From positions 1 to 35,338 of the forward strand of contig JAVBXK010000041.1 in NCBI GenBank assembly GCA_030824555.1: 35,338 nt of DNA. The letters run 5' to 3'. Positions 7,830 through 15,927 of this stretch are shown here, piece by piece; the stretch's first letter is position 1, and each line of letters opens with the position of its first letter. The notes beneath the pieces are model-generated. The model did no database searches. It saw nothing but the letters and a program-made list of their open reading frames with translations, and was not told the DNA's origin. Origin of the DNA: a bacterium (GTDB lineage Bacteria; Pseudomonadota; Gammaproteobacteria; Burkholderiales; Burkholderiaceae_C). The position numbers and the translations under genes were made by a program.

Positions 7830-8921
7830 TCAAGGCAAGGGGATCAGAATCTTGAAGTCGGTGTGGCCTGGCTCGCTGTCGCACTCGATCAGGCCGTGGT
7901 GCTGCTGCACAAAGGTCTGTGCCAGCGTCAACCCCAGGCCGGACCCACCTTCACGCCCAGACACCAATGGGTAGAAGATGCGGTCCTTGATCGAGTCCGG
8001 CACGCCGGGCCCGTTGTCGATCACATGCAATTCCAGTGCCAACCGGTAGCGTTGCTTGCCAAATGTGACCTGACGGGCCACGCGCGTGCGAAACGTGATG
8101 CAGGCATCGCCCGCTGCCACCCGCCCAGCCAGCGCCTGCGCGCCGTTGTGCGCGATGTTCAGCAGTGCCTGAATAAGTTGCTCGCGATCACCACGGAACT
8201 CGGGCAACGACGTGTCGTAGTCGCGCACGACGCGCAAACCCTTGGGAAACTCGGCCAGGATGAGTGCCCGCACGCGCTCGCACACTTCGTGGATGTTGAC
8301 ATCGCCTACCAAGTGCGGCCGACGGTGGGGTGCCAGCAGGCGGTCAACCAGCGTTTGCAGGCGGTCGGCCTCGTGCACGATGACCTGCGTGTACTCGATC
8401 AGCTCGCGCGAATCGAGCTCCATCTGCAACAACTGTGCGGCACCCCGTATGCCGCCCAGCGGGTTCTTGATTTCGTGGGCCAGGTTGCGGATGAGCTCTT
8501 TGTTGGCCTGGGCCTGCCCAATCAGGCGCTCTTCCCGGTCCTGGCGAGACTGCTGCTCCAATGGCAGCAACTCCACCACCACTTCGCTGGGCACCTCGGT
8601 TTGCGCCACCACCACGTGCACAGGCAAAGGGTCGCGGTGCAAGGATTTGAGCCAAGCGTCGTAACGCAATGCAGCAAATTCGTTGTCCTTTGCACCGGCC
8701 AGCGCGTTGACAAGCTGTGCAGGTTCAGTGAAAAAGTCGGCCAGCTGCGCACCGGCGACGCTGCGGCGTGACAGCCCCAACGCGTCTTCGAGTGCAGCGT
8801 TCACGAACAGCACTGTGCCGTCGGCCCCGACGACAGCCACCAGCGTGGCCAGCAGGTCCAGCGCCTGGAATTTGGAGGGCGGCAATACAACTTTGGGAGC
8901 AGGCATGGGCAAACTGGTCAA
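7830..8921 (-). CDS. ntrB: Nitrogen regulation sensor histidine kinase NtrB
   Basis: PAS-containing cytosolic kinase/phosphatase that sets NtrC phosphorylation in response to PII. The PAS region covers about residues 18-125. The H-box NLAHEIKNPLGG has the phosphorylated His at residue 149. The N-box is LLNIAHNGAQAL and the ATP-lid G-box is GSGLGLTLAQ. The longest frame starts with TTG at 8921, which overlaps the upstream gene's stop as TTGA and would allow translational coupling. An ATG at 8906 (MPAPKVV..., 358 aa) is the alternative. Neither has a strong Shine-Dalgarno. There are no membrane segments, as expected for NtrB. Confidence 0.95.
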   Translation of the reverse strand: MTSLPMPAPKVVLPPSKFQALDLLATLVAVVGADGTVLFVNAALEDALGLSRRSVAGAQLADFFTEPAQLVNALAGAKDNEFAALRYDAWLKSLHRDPLPVHVVVAQTEVPSEVVVELLPLEQQSRQDREERLIGQAQANKELIRNLAHEIKNPLGGIRGAAQLLQMELDSRELIEYTQVIVHEADRLQTLVDRLLAPHRRPHLVGDVNIHEVCERVRALILAEFPKGLRVVRDYDTSLPEFRGDREQLIQALLNIAHNGAQALAGRVAAGDACITFRTRVARQVTFGKQRYRLALELHVIDNGPGVPDSIKDRIFYPLVSGREGGSGLGLTLAQTFVQQHHGLIECDSEPGHTDFKILIPLP

Positions 8922-9508
8922 CGGGCCGATGCGGATGACGATGCGTTGGCAGCACCACCCGTTGCACGCTGCAGCTCTCGCTTGATGCCGGTCACGTCTG
9001 CCTCGGCGCGCGTGATGCTGGCCTTGAGTTCGGCCACGCGCTCCTGGTAGCGGGCTACGTTGCGCAGCTCGTCCGTTTTTTTATCGGGCTGGCCGTTGTT
9101 GTAGTCACGCTGCAAATCGGCCAAGCGGGACTCGGCACGGCGCAATTCGCCTTCCAGAATGGTTCGGGCATCGCTGTCGCGGGCCTTTTGTTGCGCCGGG
9201 TCAACCCTGGGCTGATCGACCGATGCCACCTGCTGCCCACCCGCACGGTTGCCTGCAGACGGATTGGGTTTGGTTGCTGGCACCACGGTGACATTGCCAC
9301 CGTCAATTTGCTTGCAATCCTTTTTCTGTGCGGGTGAGGGACTGTTGGTGTACTCGTTGCCACAACGGAAGATGCGATCCTGCGCCTGTGCAGCGGACAG
9401 GCATGTCGCCGCCACACCAATGGCACACACCACGGCCAACATCTGTCTGGCGGGCAATGCTCGCTTGTGTGTCAAGTGGCGGAAAGAAACGGGGAAATGT
9501 GCGGTCAT
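8918..9508 (-). CDS. Exported DUF4124-like coiled-coil protein of unknown function
   Basis: 196 aa, between glnA and ntrB on the same strand. A basic N-terminus and hydrophobic segment ending at about residue 43 (ATCLSAAQAQ) form a likely Sec signal peptide with a long n-region. The mature start DRIFRCGNEYTNSP...KDCKQI resembles the two-Cys DUF4124-type segment of exported proteobacterial proteins. It is followed by a low-complexity linker and a charged coiled coil (about residues 115-185, LEGELRRAESRLADLQRDYN). The ATG at 9508 has GGAG six bases upstream. Its stop overlaps the TTG of ntrB. Function unknown; the location suggests coexpression with ntrBC but does not prove a role in nitrogen control. 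Confidence 0.8.
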   Translation of the reverse strand: MTAHFPVSFRHLTHKRALPARQMLAVVCAIGVAATCLSAAQAQDRIFRCGNEYTNSPSPAQKKDCKQIDGGNVTVVPATKPNPSAGNRAGGQQVASVDQPRVDPAQQKARDSDARTILEGELRRAESRLADLQRDYNNGQPDKKTDELRNVARYQERVAELKASITRAEADVTGIKRELQRATGGAANASSSASAR

Positions 9509-9608
9509 GTCGTGCTCCAGGGCCCATTGCCCTGCGGATTTCGAGTTTCAGTATCGCGCAAAAGTGCCCTTGTCCCGGACTGAAAGTCCAATTTCGATGG
9601 CACAAAGT

Positions 9609-9637
9609 AAAAAAGGACGGCAGAGCCGTCCTTTTTT
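9609..9637 (-). terminator. Intrinsic terminator after glnA
   Basis: Perfect stem GGACGGC (9615-9621) / GCCGTCC (9625-9631) with a 3-nt loop, flanked by A-run 9609-9614 and T-run 9632-9637. It can therefore terminate in both directions. It lies 18 bp after the glnA stop and separates glnA from the exported-protein/ntrBC genes, which then need read-through or their own promoter in 9509-9608. Confidence 0.9.
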
Positions 9638-9655
9638 GAGTGAGCCAGATGTGGA

Positions 9656-11071
9656 TCAGAGGCTGTAGTACATGTCGTATTCGACAGGTGACACTTCCAC
9701 GCGGCTGCGGGTCACTTCCTGCATCTTGAGTTCAATGTAGGAATCGATCCAAGAGTCGGTGAATACGCCGCCTTCGGTCAGGAAGCCGCGGTCTTTGTCC
9801 AAGCATTCCAGTGCCTGGTCCAGGCTGGTACACACGGTGGGCACCAGTTTGTCTTCTTCGGGAGGCAGGTGGTACAGGTCTTTGCTGGCGGCTTCACCGG
9901 GGTGAATCTTGTTGCGCACGCCGTCCAGACCAGCCATCAGCAACGCTGCAAAGCCGAGATAGGGGTTGCACAATGGATCGGGGAAACGCGCTTCCACGCG
10001 GCGGGCCTTGTCGCTGGCGACGTTGGGAATGCGGATGGAAGCAGAACGGTTCTTGGCGGAGTAAGCCAGTTTCACCGGTGCCTCAAAGTGGGGAACCAGG
10101 CGCTTGTAGCTGTTGGTGCCGGGGTTGGTGATGGCGTTCAGTGCACGGGCGTGCTTGATGATGCCGCCGATGTAGTACAGGGCGAAATCGGACAAGCCGG
10201 CGTAGCCATTGCCCGCAAACAGGTTCTTGCCGTCTTTCCAGACGGACTGGTGAACGTGCATGCCGGAACCGTTGTCACCCGCGTAGGGCTTGGGCATGAA
10301 CGTGGCCGTTTTGCCGTAGGCGTTGGCCACGTTGTGAATGACGTACTTTTGCAGCAGTGTCCAGTCAGCGCGCTCGACCAGAGTCGAGAACTTGGTGCCG
10401 ATTTCGCACTGGCCTGCACCGGCCACTTCGTGGTGGTGCACTTCAACAGGAATGCCCACTGATTCGAGGATCAGGGACATTTCGCTGCGCATGTCGTGCG
10501 TGCTGTCGACGGGGGGCACGGGGAAGTAGCCACCCTTGACGCGGTTGCGGTGACCACGGTTGCCGTTTTCGAGCTTGGCACCGCTGTTCCACGGTGCTTC
10601 GTACTCATCAATGGCGTAAAAAGTATTGTTGGGTTCGGTGCTCCAGCGCACGTCGTCGAACAGGAAGAACTCTGGCTCGGGACCGAAGAACGCGGTGTCG
10701 CCCAGGCCGGTGGCCTTCAGGTACATTTCGGCGCGCTTGGCGATGGAGCGTGGATCGCGCTCATAAGCCTTGCCATCGGTGGGCTCGATCACGTCACAGA
10801 TCAGCACCAGGGTGGATTCTTCAAAGAAGGGGTCGATGAAAGCGCTGCCAGCATCGGGCATCAGCAACATGTCAGAAGCTTCAATGCCTTTCCAGCCTGC
10901 GATGGACGAACCATCAAAAGCTTGACCTTCTTCGAACTTGCTTTCGCCAAACTGAGACACGGGCGCCGTAATGTGCTGCCACTTGCCACGGGTATCGGTG
11001 AAACGGAAGTCAACGAATTTCACTTCGTTGTCTTTCACCATTTGCATCACGTCTGCGACGGTCTTGGCCAT
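9656..11071 (-). CDS. glnA: Glutamine synthetase type I
   Basis: ATP-dependent condensation of glutamate and ammonia to glutamine; a dodecamer in related bacteria. At 471 aa it has the normal GSI-beta length. Motifs seen are FDGSSIAGW (residues 52-60), the metal and glutamate ligands in FFGPEPEFF (128-136) and [12 protein letters not shown], the ATP-binding [16 protein letters not shown] (261-276), NRSASIRIP (341-349), and the adenylylation site Tyr400 in [10 protein letters not shown]. The Tyr implies control by an adenylyltransferase. AGGAG precedes the ATG by about seven bases. Upstream are a sigma-54 promoter and two NtrC-type sites (separate entries). Confidence 0.98.
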   Translation of the reverse strand: MAKTVADVMQMVKDNEVKFVDFRFTDTRGKWQHITAPVSQFGESKFEEGQAFDGSSIAGWKGIEASDMLLMPDAGSAFIDPFFEESTLVLICDVIEPTDGKAYERDPRSIAKRAEMYLKATGLGDTAFFGPEPEFFLFDDVRWSTEPNNTFYAIDEYEAPWNSGAKLENGNRGHRNRVKGGYFPVPPVDSTHDMRSEMSLILESVGIPVEVHHHEVAGAGQCEIGTKFSTLVERADWTLLQKYVIHNVANAYGKTATFMPKPYAGDNGSGMHVHQSVWKDGKNLFAGNGYAGLSDFALYYIGGIIKHARALNAITNPGTNSYKRLVPHFEAPVKLAYSAKNRSASIRIPNVASDKARRVEARFPDPLCNPYLGFAALLMAGLDGVRNKIHPGEAASKDLYHLPPEEDKLVPTVCTSLDQALECLDKDRGFLTEGGVFTDSWIDSYIELKMQEVTRSRVEVSPVEYDMYYSL

Positions 11072-11126
11072 CAGAAATCTCCTAAAAGAATAGCTAGCGG
11101 GTTGAAAACAGGGTTGAAAGGATCAA

Positions 11127-11142
11127 AGCAGCTTCTATGCCA
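11127..11142 (-). promoter_or_regulatory. sigma-54 promoter of glnA
   Basis: On the minus strand the sequence is TGGCATAGAAGCTGCT. It carries the -24 GG and -12 GC dinucleotides at the invariant spacing of the consensus TGGCAC-N5-TTGCW, with one mismatch in each half. The predicted start site is near 11115, about 45 nt before the glnA ATG. Confidence 0.85.
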
Positions 11143-11223
11143 GCAAAGGCTACACGCTGCCTGATGCACACGAGTATGCCTCAGCTCGCTGGCACACTGG
11201 CTGACAGCAACACAGCACACTGA

Positions 11224-11240
11224 TGCACCAAAAATGCGCA
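11224..11240. promoter_or_regulatory. NtrC-type enhancer site 1 upstream of glnA
   Basis: TGCACCAAAAATGCGCA, an imperfect palindrome close to the enteric NtrC consensus (TGCACY...GGTGCA). Its centre is about 116 bp upstream of the predicted sigma-54 start site, similar to the -108 site of E. coli glnAp2. Confidence 0.85.
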
Positions 11241-11253
11241 TTAAAAACCGATT

Positions 11254-11270
11254 TGCACCAAATACGAGCA
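11254..11270. promoter_or_regulatory. NtrC-type enhancer site 2 upstream of glnA
   Basis: TGCACCAAATACGAGCA, in the same orientation as site 1 and offset by exactly 30 bp (about three helical turns). Its centre is near -146, like the -140 site in E. coli. It ends one base before the stop codon of the upstream CinA-N gene. Confidence 0.8.
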
Positions 11271-11271
11271 C

Positions 11272-12102
11272 TCAATTTCGCACTGATTCTGGGCCCAGTT
11301 GCATGTTCATGGCCACAAGCCCTTGCTTGAGCTGAGCGAAAGCAAGCTGTGCCGCGTCCGGTGTACCTTTGACCCCCAGGTCAATGTGCTTGCCGTACAC
11401 AGGATGGTCCACGCTAGGCAGGCTGAACACCTTGATGCCAGGGTGCGCGGACTCGATCTGCACCATCAAGGGAGTCAACGTGGCTTCCAGTGCACCATAG
11501 ACGATCACCGAGTGTTCTGCCCATGCCCCCACCTTGAACCAACTGGCGTACTGCTGGTCAAGTACGTTGGCAACCATGGGCCAGGCCATGACCGGAAAGC
11601 CTGGCACGAAGTGAACCGCACCACCTTGGGCACCCTGGCAGCTGAATCCTGGAATGCGGTTATACGGATTGGGGATGATGGTCGCAGACGCGGGAAATTC
11701 GCCCATCTGAAAACGCCTGAGGCTATCGGGATGCGCCGGGTCGAATTCGGCGCCTTGCTGCGCGGCCATTTCGGCCATGCGAGCCGCGATGAGCACTTTG
11801 GCGTCCGGGTGCAGCACCAACGGCTGTTGCAGTGCGGCCGCCGCACACTGACGGGTGTGGTCGTCGGGTGTGGCTCCGATGCCCCCAAATGAAAACACCA
11901 CGTCACCGCTGGCAAACGCGTCGCTCAGCATGCGGGTGATGCGCACCGGGTCGTCCCCCACATGGTTGGCCCACGACAGCGCCAGCCCACGTGCCGACAA
12001 CAGTTCGATGAGTTTGGGCAGGTGCTTGTCAACGCGACGACCCGAGAGGATTTCGTCCCCGATGATCAATGCTCCGAAAACGGGTGGAGTAGACGGGCTC
12101 AT
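11272..12102 (-). CDS. Competence/damage-inducible protein A N-terminal (MoCF-biosynthesis) domain protein
   Basis: 276 aa with the MoeA/MogA-like (MoCF) fold of CinA-type proteins: VFGALIIGDEILSGRRVDKH at the start, SFGGIGATPDDHTRQCAA (residues 90-107, the ligand-loop motif) and FVPGFPVMAWPM. There is no C-terminal nicotinamide-nucleotide amidohydrolase domain, so it corresponds to the stand-alone CinA-N form, whose substrate is unclear. The ATG at 12102 has GGAGG just upstream and forms an ATGA overlap with the stop of the EI24 gene. A longer open frame upstream to 12672 is only antisense-free overlap with EI24. The stop abuts the NtrC sites of glnA. Confidence 0.9.
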   Translation of the reverse strand: MSPSTPPVFGALIIGDEILSGRRVDKHLPKLIELLSARGLALSWANHVGDDPVRITRMLSDAFASGDVVFSFGGIGATPDDHTRQCAAAALQQPLVLHPDAKVLIAARMAEMAAQQGAEFDPAHPDSLRRFQMGEFPASATIIPNPYNRIPGFSCQGAQGGAVHFVPGFPVMAWPMVANVLDQQYASWFKVGAWAEHSVIVYGALEATLTPLMVQIESAHPGIKVFSLPSVDHPVYGKHIDLGVKGTPDAAQLAFAQLKQGLVAMNMQLGPESVRN

Positions 12103-13052
12103 GGGCCTCCGTGAGATGAAGGGGGCACAACGGGTGGCAAGGCGGCTTGTGCAACGGGCAGACGGGTTGAATCGGCGGGACCGGCAATGTCCACCACGGG
12201 CAACGGCGCTTGGGCGGCCTGCGCAGTCCAGTCCTGCGCCTTGGCAAGGGCTTTGGCATCGGCCTCGCGCAGCTTGACCAATGCACCCAGCCCGAAATGC
12301 GCAAACCACAGGGCCGAAAAAGCAAACACCAGCGTGTAAATCCAGATGGCCAGCGGAATCAGGATGGGCGCCATGGCAATGAACATGGCCCCCGACGCCC
12401 ACAGCACACTGGGCAACGCCCCCAGGTAACCCGTGATGATGCCCAGCGCCAGAAACTGGTGACGGTGCTGTTTGATCAAGGTTTGGCGCTCTTCGGCGCT
12501 GGCATGGTCGGCCAGCACATCGTAGGCAAACACGCGGTAGGTCAACCACCCCCATATGAGCGGGGGCAACACCATGATCAGCGGCGGAATCAACCACAGC
12601 GGCAGCGACGCTACCATGGCCAGCAGTGCCGTGCACGTGGACACGAGCGACCAGAACAAACCCGCCACCCACGACGCACCGCGCTTGCGCTCCAGCACCG
12701 GGAAGCGGCGCTGCGCCACCAGCGTGACCATGGCAGGCGTCATCATCAGACCCACCAGCAGCAATGCCGTGATGACGATGATGGGGGTGGCCATGAACAG
12801 CACCACCAACGGCCCAAGCACGCTGCGCAATGCCCCCAGCCCAACCGAGTCGAGCCAGCCCAAGGCCAGCGCCAGCAAGGCATTGGATTCCAGCCAGGCG
12901 GTCACAGCCGCCACCGCCGGTTCCCAGTACCAGTAACCGGCCCCAAACGACAGGGCCACCATGATCACCAGTGGCAGCAACGACAGCATGACCACCCGTG
13001 GGTGCAGGCAGTACAAGGCAGCGCGCCAGAACGAATCGAGAATCAGGCTCAT
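12099..13052 (-). CDS. EI24 domain-containing membrane protein
   Basis: 317-aa integral membrane protein with about seven hydrophobic segments. Its order and motifs fit the EI24/CysZ-like family: N-terminal FWRAALYCLHPRVVMLSLLP, long helices near residues 20-40 and 75-115, and the conserved LPPLIWGWLTYRVFAYDVLADHAS segment. The C-terminal 60 residues are an Ala/Pro-rich cytosolic tail. Sulfate transport (CysZ) is a possibility from the family but is not shown here. Its stop overlaps the start of the CinA-N gene by four bases. Confidence 0.85.
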   Translation of the reverse strand: MSLILDSFWRAALYCLHPRVVMLSLLPLVIMVALSFGAGYWYWEPAVAAVTAWLESNALLALALGWLDSVGLGALRSVLGPLVVLFMATPIIVITALLLVGLMMTPAMVTLVAQRRFPVLERKRGASWVAGLFWSLVSTCTALLAMVASLPLWLIPPLIMVLPPLIWGWLTYRVFAYDVLADHASAEERQTLIKQHRHQFLALGIITGYLGALPSVLWASGAMFIAMAPILIPLAIWIYTLVFAFSALWFAHFGLGALVKLREADAKALAKAQDWTAQAAQAPLPVVDIAGPADSTRLPVAQAALPPVVPPSSHGGP

Positions 13053-13098
13053 GCGTCAGCTTAACCCAAGGTGTGCGATCCGGCCAAACAAAAGCCCC

Positions 13099-13839
13099 TC
13101 ACTTTGACGGGCTGGCCTGCAGAGCCTTGACCTCATCAACAGTTAGCCACCTCCAATGCCTTTCAGGCAATTCAAATGTCAACTGTATGCTACCAATTTG
13201 AGACCTATGAAGGCCCTCGACACGGTTGCCCACCGCCGCCAGCATGCGCTTGACCTGGTGGTATTTGCCTTCGGTCAGCGTCAACAGCAGGCGGTGTGTG
13301 CCCGCCTGCTCTGCCGCAGCGGCCTTGACGGGCACAGGACTGTCGTCCAGCACCACGCCAGCCAACAGGCGCGACACCTGGGTGGCATCGATGTCGTGCT
13401 TGGTGGTCACGTCGTACACCTTGGGCACATGGTGGCGGGGTGAGCTCATGCGGTGTATGAACTTGCCATCGTCGCTCAGCAGCAGCAAGCCCGTGGTGTC
13501 CTGGTCGAGCCGCCCGACTGCCTGTACACCTGCCGCCGCTCCCCCACCGCGCGTGCGCAGCGGGCCGGGCAACAAACTGTAAATGCTGGGATACATGCCA
13601 GGCTTTTGCGAGCACTCGTACCCAGCCGGCTTGTGCAGCATCAGGTAAGCACGCTCCTGATAGGGCCACGGCACACCTTGCACCGTGAACTGCAGGCCCT
13701 CGGTATCGAACTCAGCCAGCGTGTCGGACTGCACCGCCCCACCGACCGACACCAGCCCCTGCTGAATCAGCCCCGCGCACACACGGCGTGTGCCAAAGCC
13801 CTGAGAAAACAAAATGTCCTGTAGCGTGAAAACAGCCAT
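13099..13839 (-). CDS. rsuA: RsuA-family 16S rRNA pseudouridine synthase
   Basis: 246 aa. An N-terminal S4 RNA-binding domain (residues 1-45, LQDILFSQGFGTRRVCAGLIQQG) precedes a RluB/E/F/RsuA-type catalytic domain with MLHKPAGYECSQK (67-79) and the catalytic Asp112 in GRLDQDTTGLLLLSDDG. The S4 domain, the YECS motif and the overall length fit RsuA (16S position 516) better than RluB/E/F, but specificity is inferred. It is 28 bp downstream of orn on the same strand. Confidence 0.88.
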   Translation of the reverse strand: MAVFTLQDILFSQGFGTRRVCAGLIQQGLVSVGGAVQSDTLAEFDTEGLQFTVQGVPWPYQERAYLMLHKPAGYECSQKPGMYPSIYSLLPGPLRTRGGGAAAGVQAVGRLDQDTTGLLLLSDDGKFIHRMSSPRHHVPKVYDVTTKHDIDATQVSRLLAGVVLDDSPVPVKAAAAEQAGTHRLLLTLTEGKYHQVKRMLAAVGNRVEGLHRSQIGSIQLTFELPERHWRWLTVDEVKALQASPSK

Positions 13840-13867
13840 ATCGGGTTGCAGTAAATGATGTTCAGGT

Positions 13868-14437
13868 TCAAGCGGCGGTGGCTGACGTGGTCGCAGCAGC
13901 GGGTTCGCCCACTTTCAGAAAATGCGTACGGTAGTGCACCAGTTCGTCGATGGATTCGTGCACATCGGCCAGCGCCGTGTGACGCTGCTTCTTCTTGAAT
14001 GCTTTGTAGACAGCAGGTTCCCAACGGCGCGACAGCTCCTTGAGTGTGCTGACATCCAGGCAACGGTAATGCATGAAATCGTCCAGCTTGGGCATGTAGC
14101 GCACCAGAAAACGCCGGTCTTGGTGGATGGTGTTGCCGCACATGGGCGAGTCCTTCTTGGACACGAACTTCGCCACAAACGCCAGCAGCTCGGCCTCAGC
14201 CTCGGCCTCGGTCAACGTGCTGGCCTTGACCTTGTCAATCAGGCCGCTGCGGCCGTGTGTGCCCTTGTTCCAGGCATCCATGCCGTCCAGCACGGCGTCA
14301 TCCTGGTGAATGACCAGCACGGGCCCCTCCACGCGAGGCGTCAAATCCGGGCCGGTGACGATCAGGGCGATTTCCAGCAGGCGGTCTTTTTCTGGGTCCA
14401 GACCGCTCATTTCGCAGTCGATCCAGACCAGGTTCAT
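13868..14437 (-). CDS. orn: Oligoribonuclease
   Basis: 3'-5' exoribonuclease that finishes RNA degradation by removing dinucleotides such as pGpG. 189 aa. DEDDh active-site residues are Asp7 and Glu9 in [10 protein letters not shown], Asp107 in IHQDRRF, and His153 with Asp158 in HTALAD (the Hx4D spacing is intact). The [13 protein letters not shown] motif matches the family. I chose the ATG at 14437 because MNLVWID is the normal N-terminus; an in-frame ATG near 14518 would add 27 non-conserved residues. A C-terminal Ala/Thr-rich tail extends past the usual 180 aa. Confidence 0.96.
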   Translation of the reverse strand: MNLVWIDCEMSGLDPEKDRLLEIALIVTGPDLTPRVEGPVLVIHQDDAVLDGMDAWNKGTHGRSGLIDKVKASTLTEAEAEAELLAFVAKFVSKKDSPMCGNTIHQDRRFLVRYMPKLDDFMHYRCLDVSTLKELSRRWEPAVYKAFKKKQRHTALADVHESIDELVHYRTHFLKVGEPAAATTSATAA

Positions 14438-14587
14438 GTCATTCTTCAGCAAGCCGGAGGGGTGCACGGGATGTGGTTCGTGCGTGTGACGGGGCTGGGT
14501 GGGGCGCTTCAAACTCATGCCGCATTTTCGCCGCAAACGCCAGCCCCTTAGACGCACGCGCCACCAAGGGCTGGTTAGACTCGCGCC

Positions 14588-15862
14588 ATGCATGTTTCCC
14601 CTACCCTCCTGGCCCTGACGTTCGCGGGCCTGCTGACCACATCCACACTCCTGCGCCTCTGGTTGGCCAGCCGCCAGATACGGCACGTGGCCCGCCACCG
14701 TGCGCACGTGCCCACGCCCTACGAAACCACCATTGACACAGCCGCCCACCAGAAGGCGGCCGACTACACCGTGGCCAAAACACGGCTCTCAGTCATCGAC
14801 ATCGGTCTTCAGGCCGCCTTGCTGCTGGGCTGGACACTGCTGGGCGGTCTGGATGCCCTGAACAAGGCTTTGCTTGACATGATGCAGCCAGGCTTGTGGC
14901 AACAGGTCGCGCTGGTGGTCAGTTTCACGGTGCTGGGCAGCGCCCTTGAGTTGCCCATGAGCTGGTACCAAACTTTCAGGCTGGAAGCACAGTTTGGCTT
15001 CAACCGCACCTCGCTCAGGGCCTGGGTGATGGACGGGCTGAAAGGCGCGGCCATTGGAGCGGCCATCGGCATCCCCATTCTGGGCACCGTGCTGTGGCTG
15101 ATGGCATCTGCAGGCAGCACCTGGTGGGTGTGGGCCTGGGGCGTGTTCATGGGGTTCAACCTGCTGCTGATGGTCATTTACCCCACGGTGATTGCACCGA
15201 TGTTCAACACCTTCAAGCCGCTGGCTAACGACGCACTGGCCACACGCGTGAACGCGCTGATGGCACGCGGTGGTTTCCGTGCGAAAGGCTTTTTCGTGAT
15301 GGATGGCAGCCGCCGCAGCGCGCACGCCAACGCCTATTTCACAGGGTTTGGTGCGGCCAAACGCGTGGTGTTTTACGACACACTGCTGAGCCAGCTGTCT
15401 GCGCCCGAGGTGGAGGCCGTGCTGGCGCACGAGCTGGGGCATTTCCACCACAAACACATCGTCAAACGCGTGCTGCTGATGGCGCTGACCAGCCTGGCAG
15501 GCCTGGCTGCACTGGGCTGGCTGTCGGGCCAGGCGTGGTTTTACGTGGGGCTGGGTGTGGAGCCCAGTGTGCAAGGTGGCAACGAAGCGCTGGCCCTGCT
15601 GTTGTTCATGATGGCCACCCCCGTGGCCACCTTCTTCCTGTCGCCACTGGCTGCGGCCAGCTCGCGCAAACATGAATTCCAGGCCGATGCCTTTGCCGCC
15701 AGCCACGCCAACGGCAGCGATCTGAGCACCGCATTGCTCAAGCTTTACCGCGACAACGCGTCGACCCTCACCCCGGACCCCTGGTATGTGTGGTTCTACT
15801 ATTCGCACCCGCCCGCGTCCGACAGGCTGAGCAAACTGAACGCCATGGGCGGTGCAGCATGA
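14588..15862 (+). CDS. M48 family metalloprotease, Ste24 (CAAX protease)-like
   Basis: 424-aa inner-membrane zinc protease. Topology is an N-terminal signal-anchor-like helix, a CAAX_protease_1-type N-terminal region ([22 protein letters not shown]) and the M48 catalytic domain. Zinc ligands are His281 and His285 in [10 protein letters not shown] and Glu363 in [32 protein letters not shown] is the conserved strand before the active site. It is more like the Ste24 branch than HtpX, with longer N-terminal membrane domains. The role is probably membrane protein quality control. It is divergent from orn, and its stop overlaps a micro-ORF leading into rsgA. Confidence 0.93.
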   Translation: MHVSPTLLALTFAGLLTTSTLLRLWLASRQIRHVARHRAHVPTPYETTIDTAAHQKAADYTVAKTRLSVIDIGLQAALLLGWTLLGGLDALNKALLDMMQPGLWQQVALVVSFTVLGSALELPMSWYQTFRLEAQFGFNRTSLRAWVMDGLKGAAIGAAIGIPILGTVLWLMASAGSTWWVWAWGVFMGFNLLLMVIYPTVIAPMFNTFKPLANDALATRVNALMARGGFRAKGFFVMDGSRRSAHANAYFTGFGAAKRVVFYDTLLSQLSAPEVEAVLAHELGHFHHKHIVKRVLLMALTSLAGLAALGWLSGQAWFYVGLGVEPSVQGGNEALALLLFMMATPVATFFLSPLAAASSRKHEFQADAFAASHANGSDLSTALLKLYRDNASTLTPDPWYVWFYYSHPPASDRLSKLNAMGGAA

Positions 15863-15927
15863 GCGCCGCTCGGCCGCTCCGAAGGCGCTCAGCCCCGCAA
15901 TGCACAGCACGGAGGGTAGACCAATGA
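15859..15927 (+). CDS. 22-codon Arg-rich micro-ORF bridging the M48 protease and rsgA
   Basis: The ATG at 15859 overlaps the protease stop (ATGA). The frame stays open for 22 codons, six of them Arg, and ends at TGA 15925-15927, which overlaps the rsgA ATG (ATGA). It could serve to keep ribosomes moving from one gene to the next. It has no Shine-Dalgarno of its own and contains the palindrome at 15861-15890, so it could equally be a dispersed repeat that happens to be open. Confidence 0.35.
   Translation: MSAARPLRRRSAPQCTARRVDQ
15861..15890. repeat. Short inverted repeat at the M48 protease/rsgA junction
   Basis: GAGCGCC (15861-15867) pairs with GGCGCTC (15884-15890) over 7 bp, with a CGGCCG palindrome in the loop. 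It lies in the 61-bp junction just after the protease stop. The very GC-rich composition resembles dispersed repeats in Comamonadaceae; no second copy is in this window. Confidence 0.45.

Noticed and set aside
11071-11271. 66-codon minus-strand frame in the glnA upstream region
   Set aside because: It spans the sigma-54 promoter and both NtrC sites and ends at the glnA start; it is regulatory DNA that happens to be open.
13868-13900. Possible loss of an active-site Asp in oligoribonuclease (HTALAD versus HQAMDD in E. coli)
   Set aside because: The catalytic motif is H-x4-D, and the Asp at that spacing (Asp158) is present; only the neighbouring non-catalytic Asp is changed.
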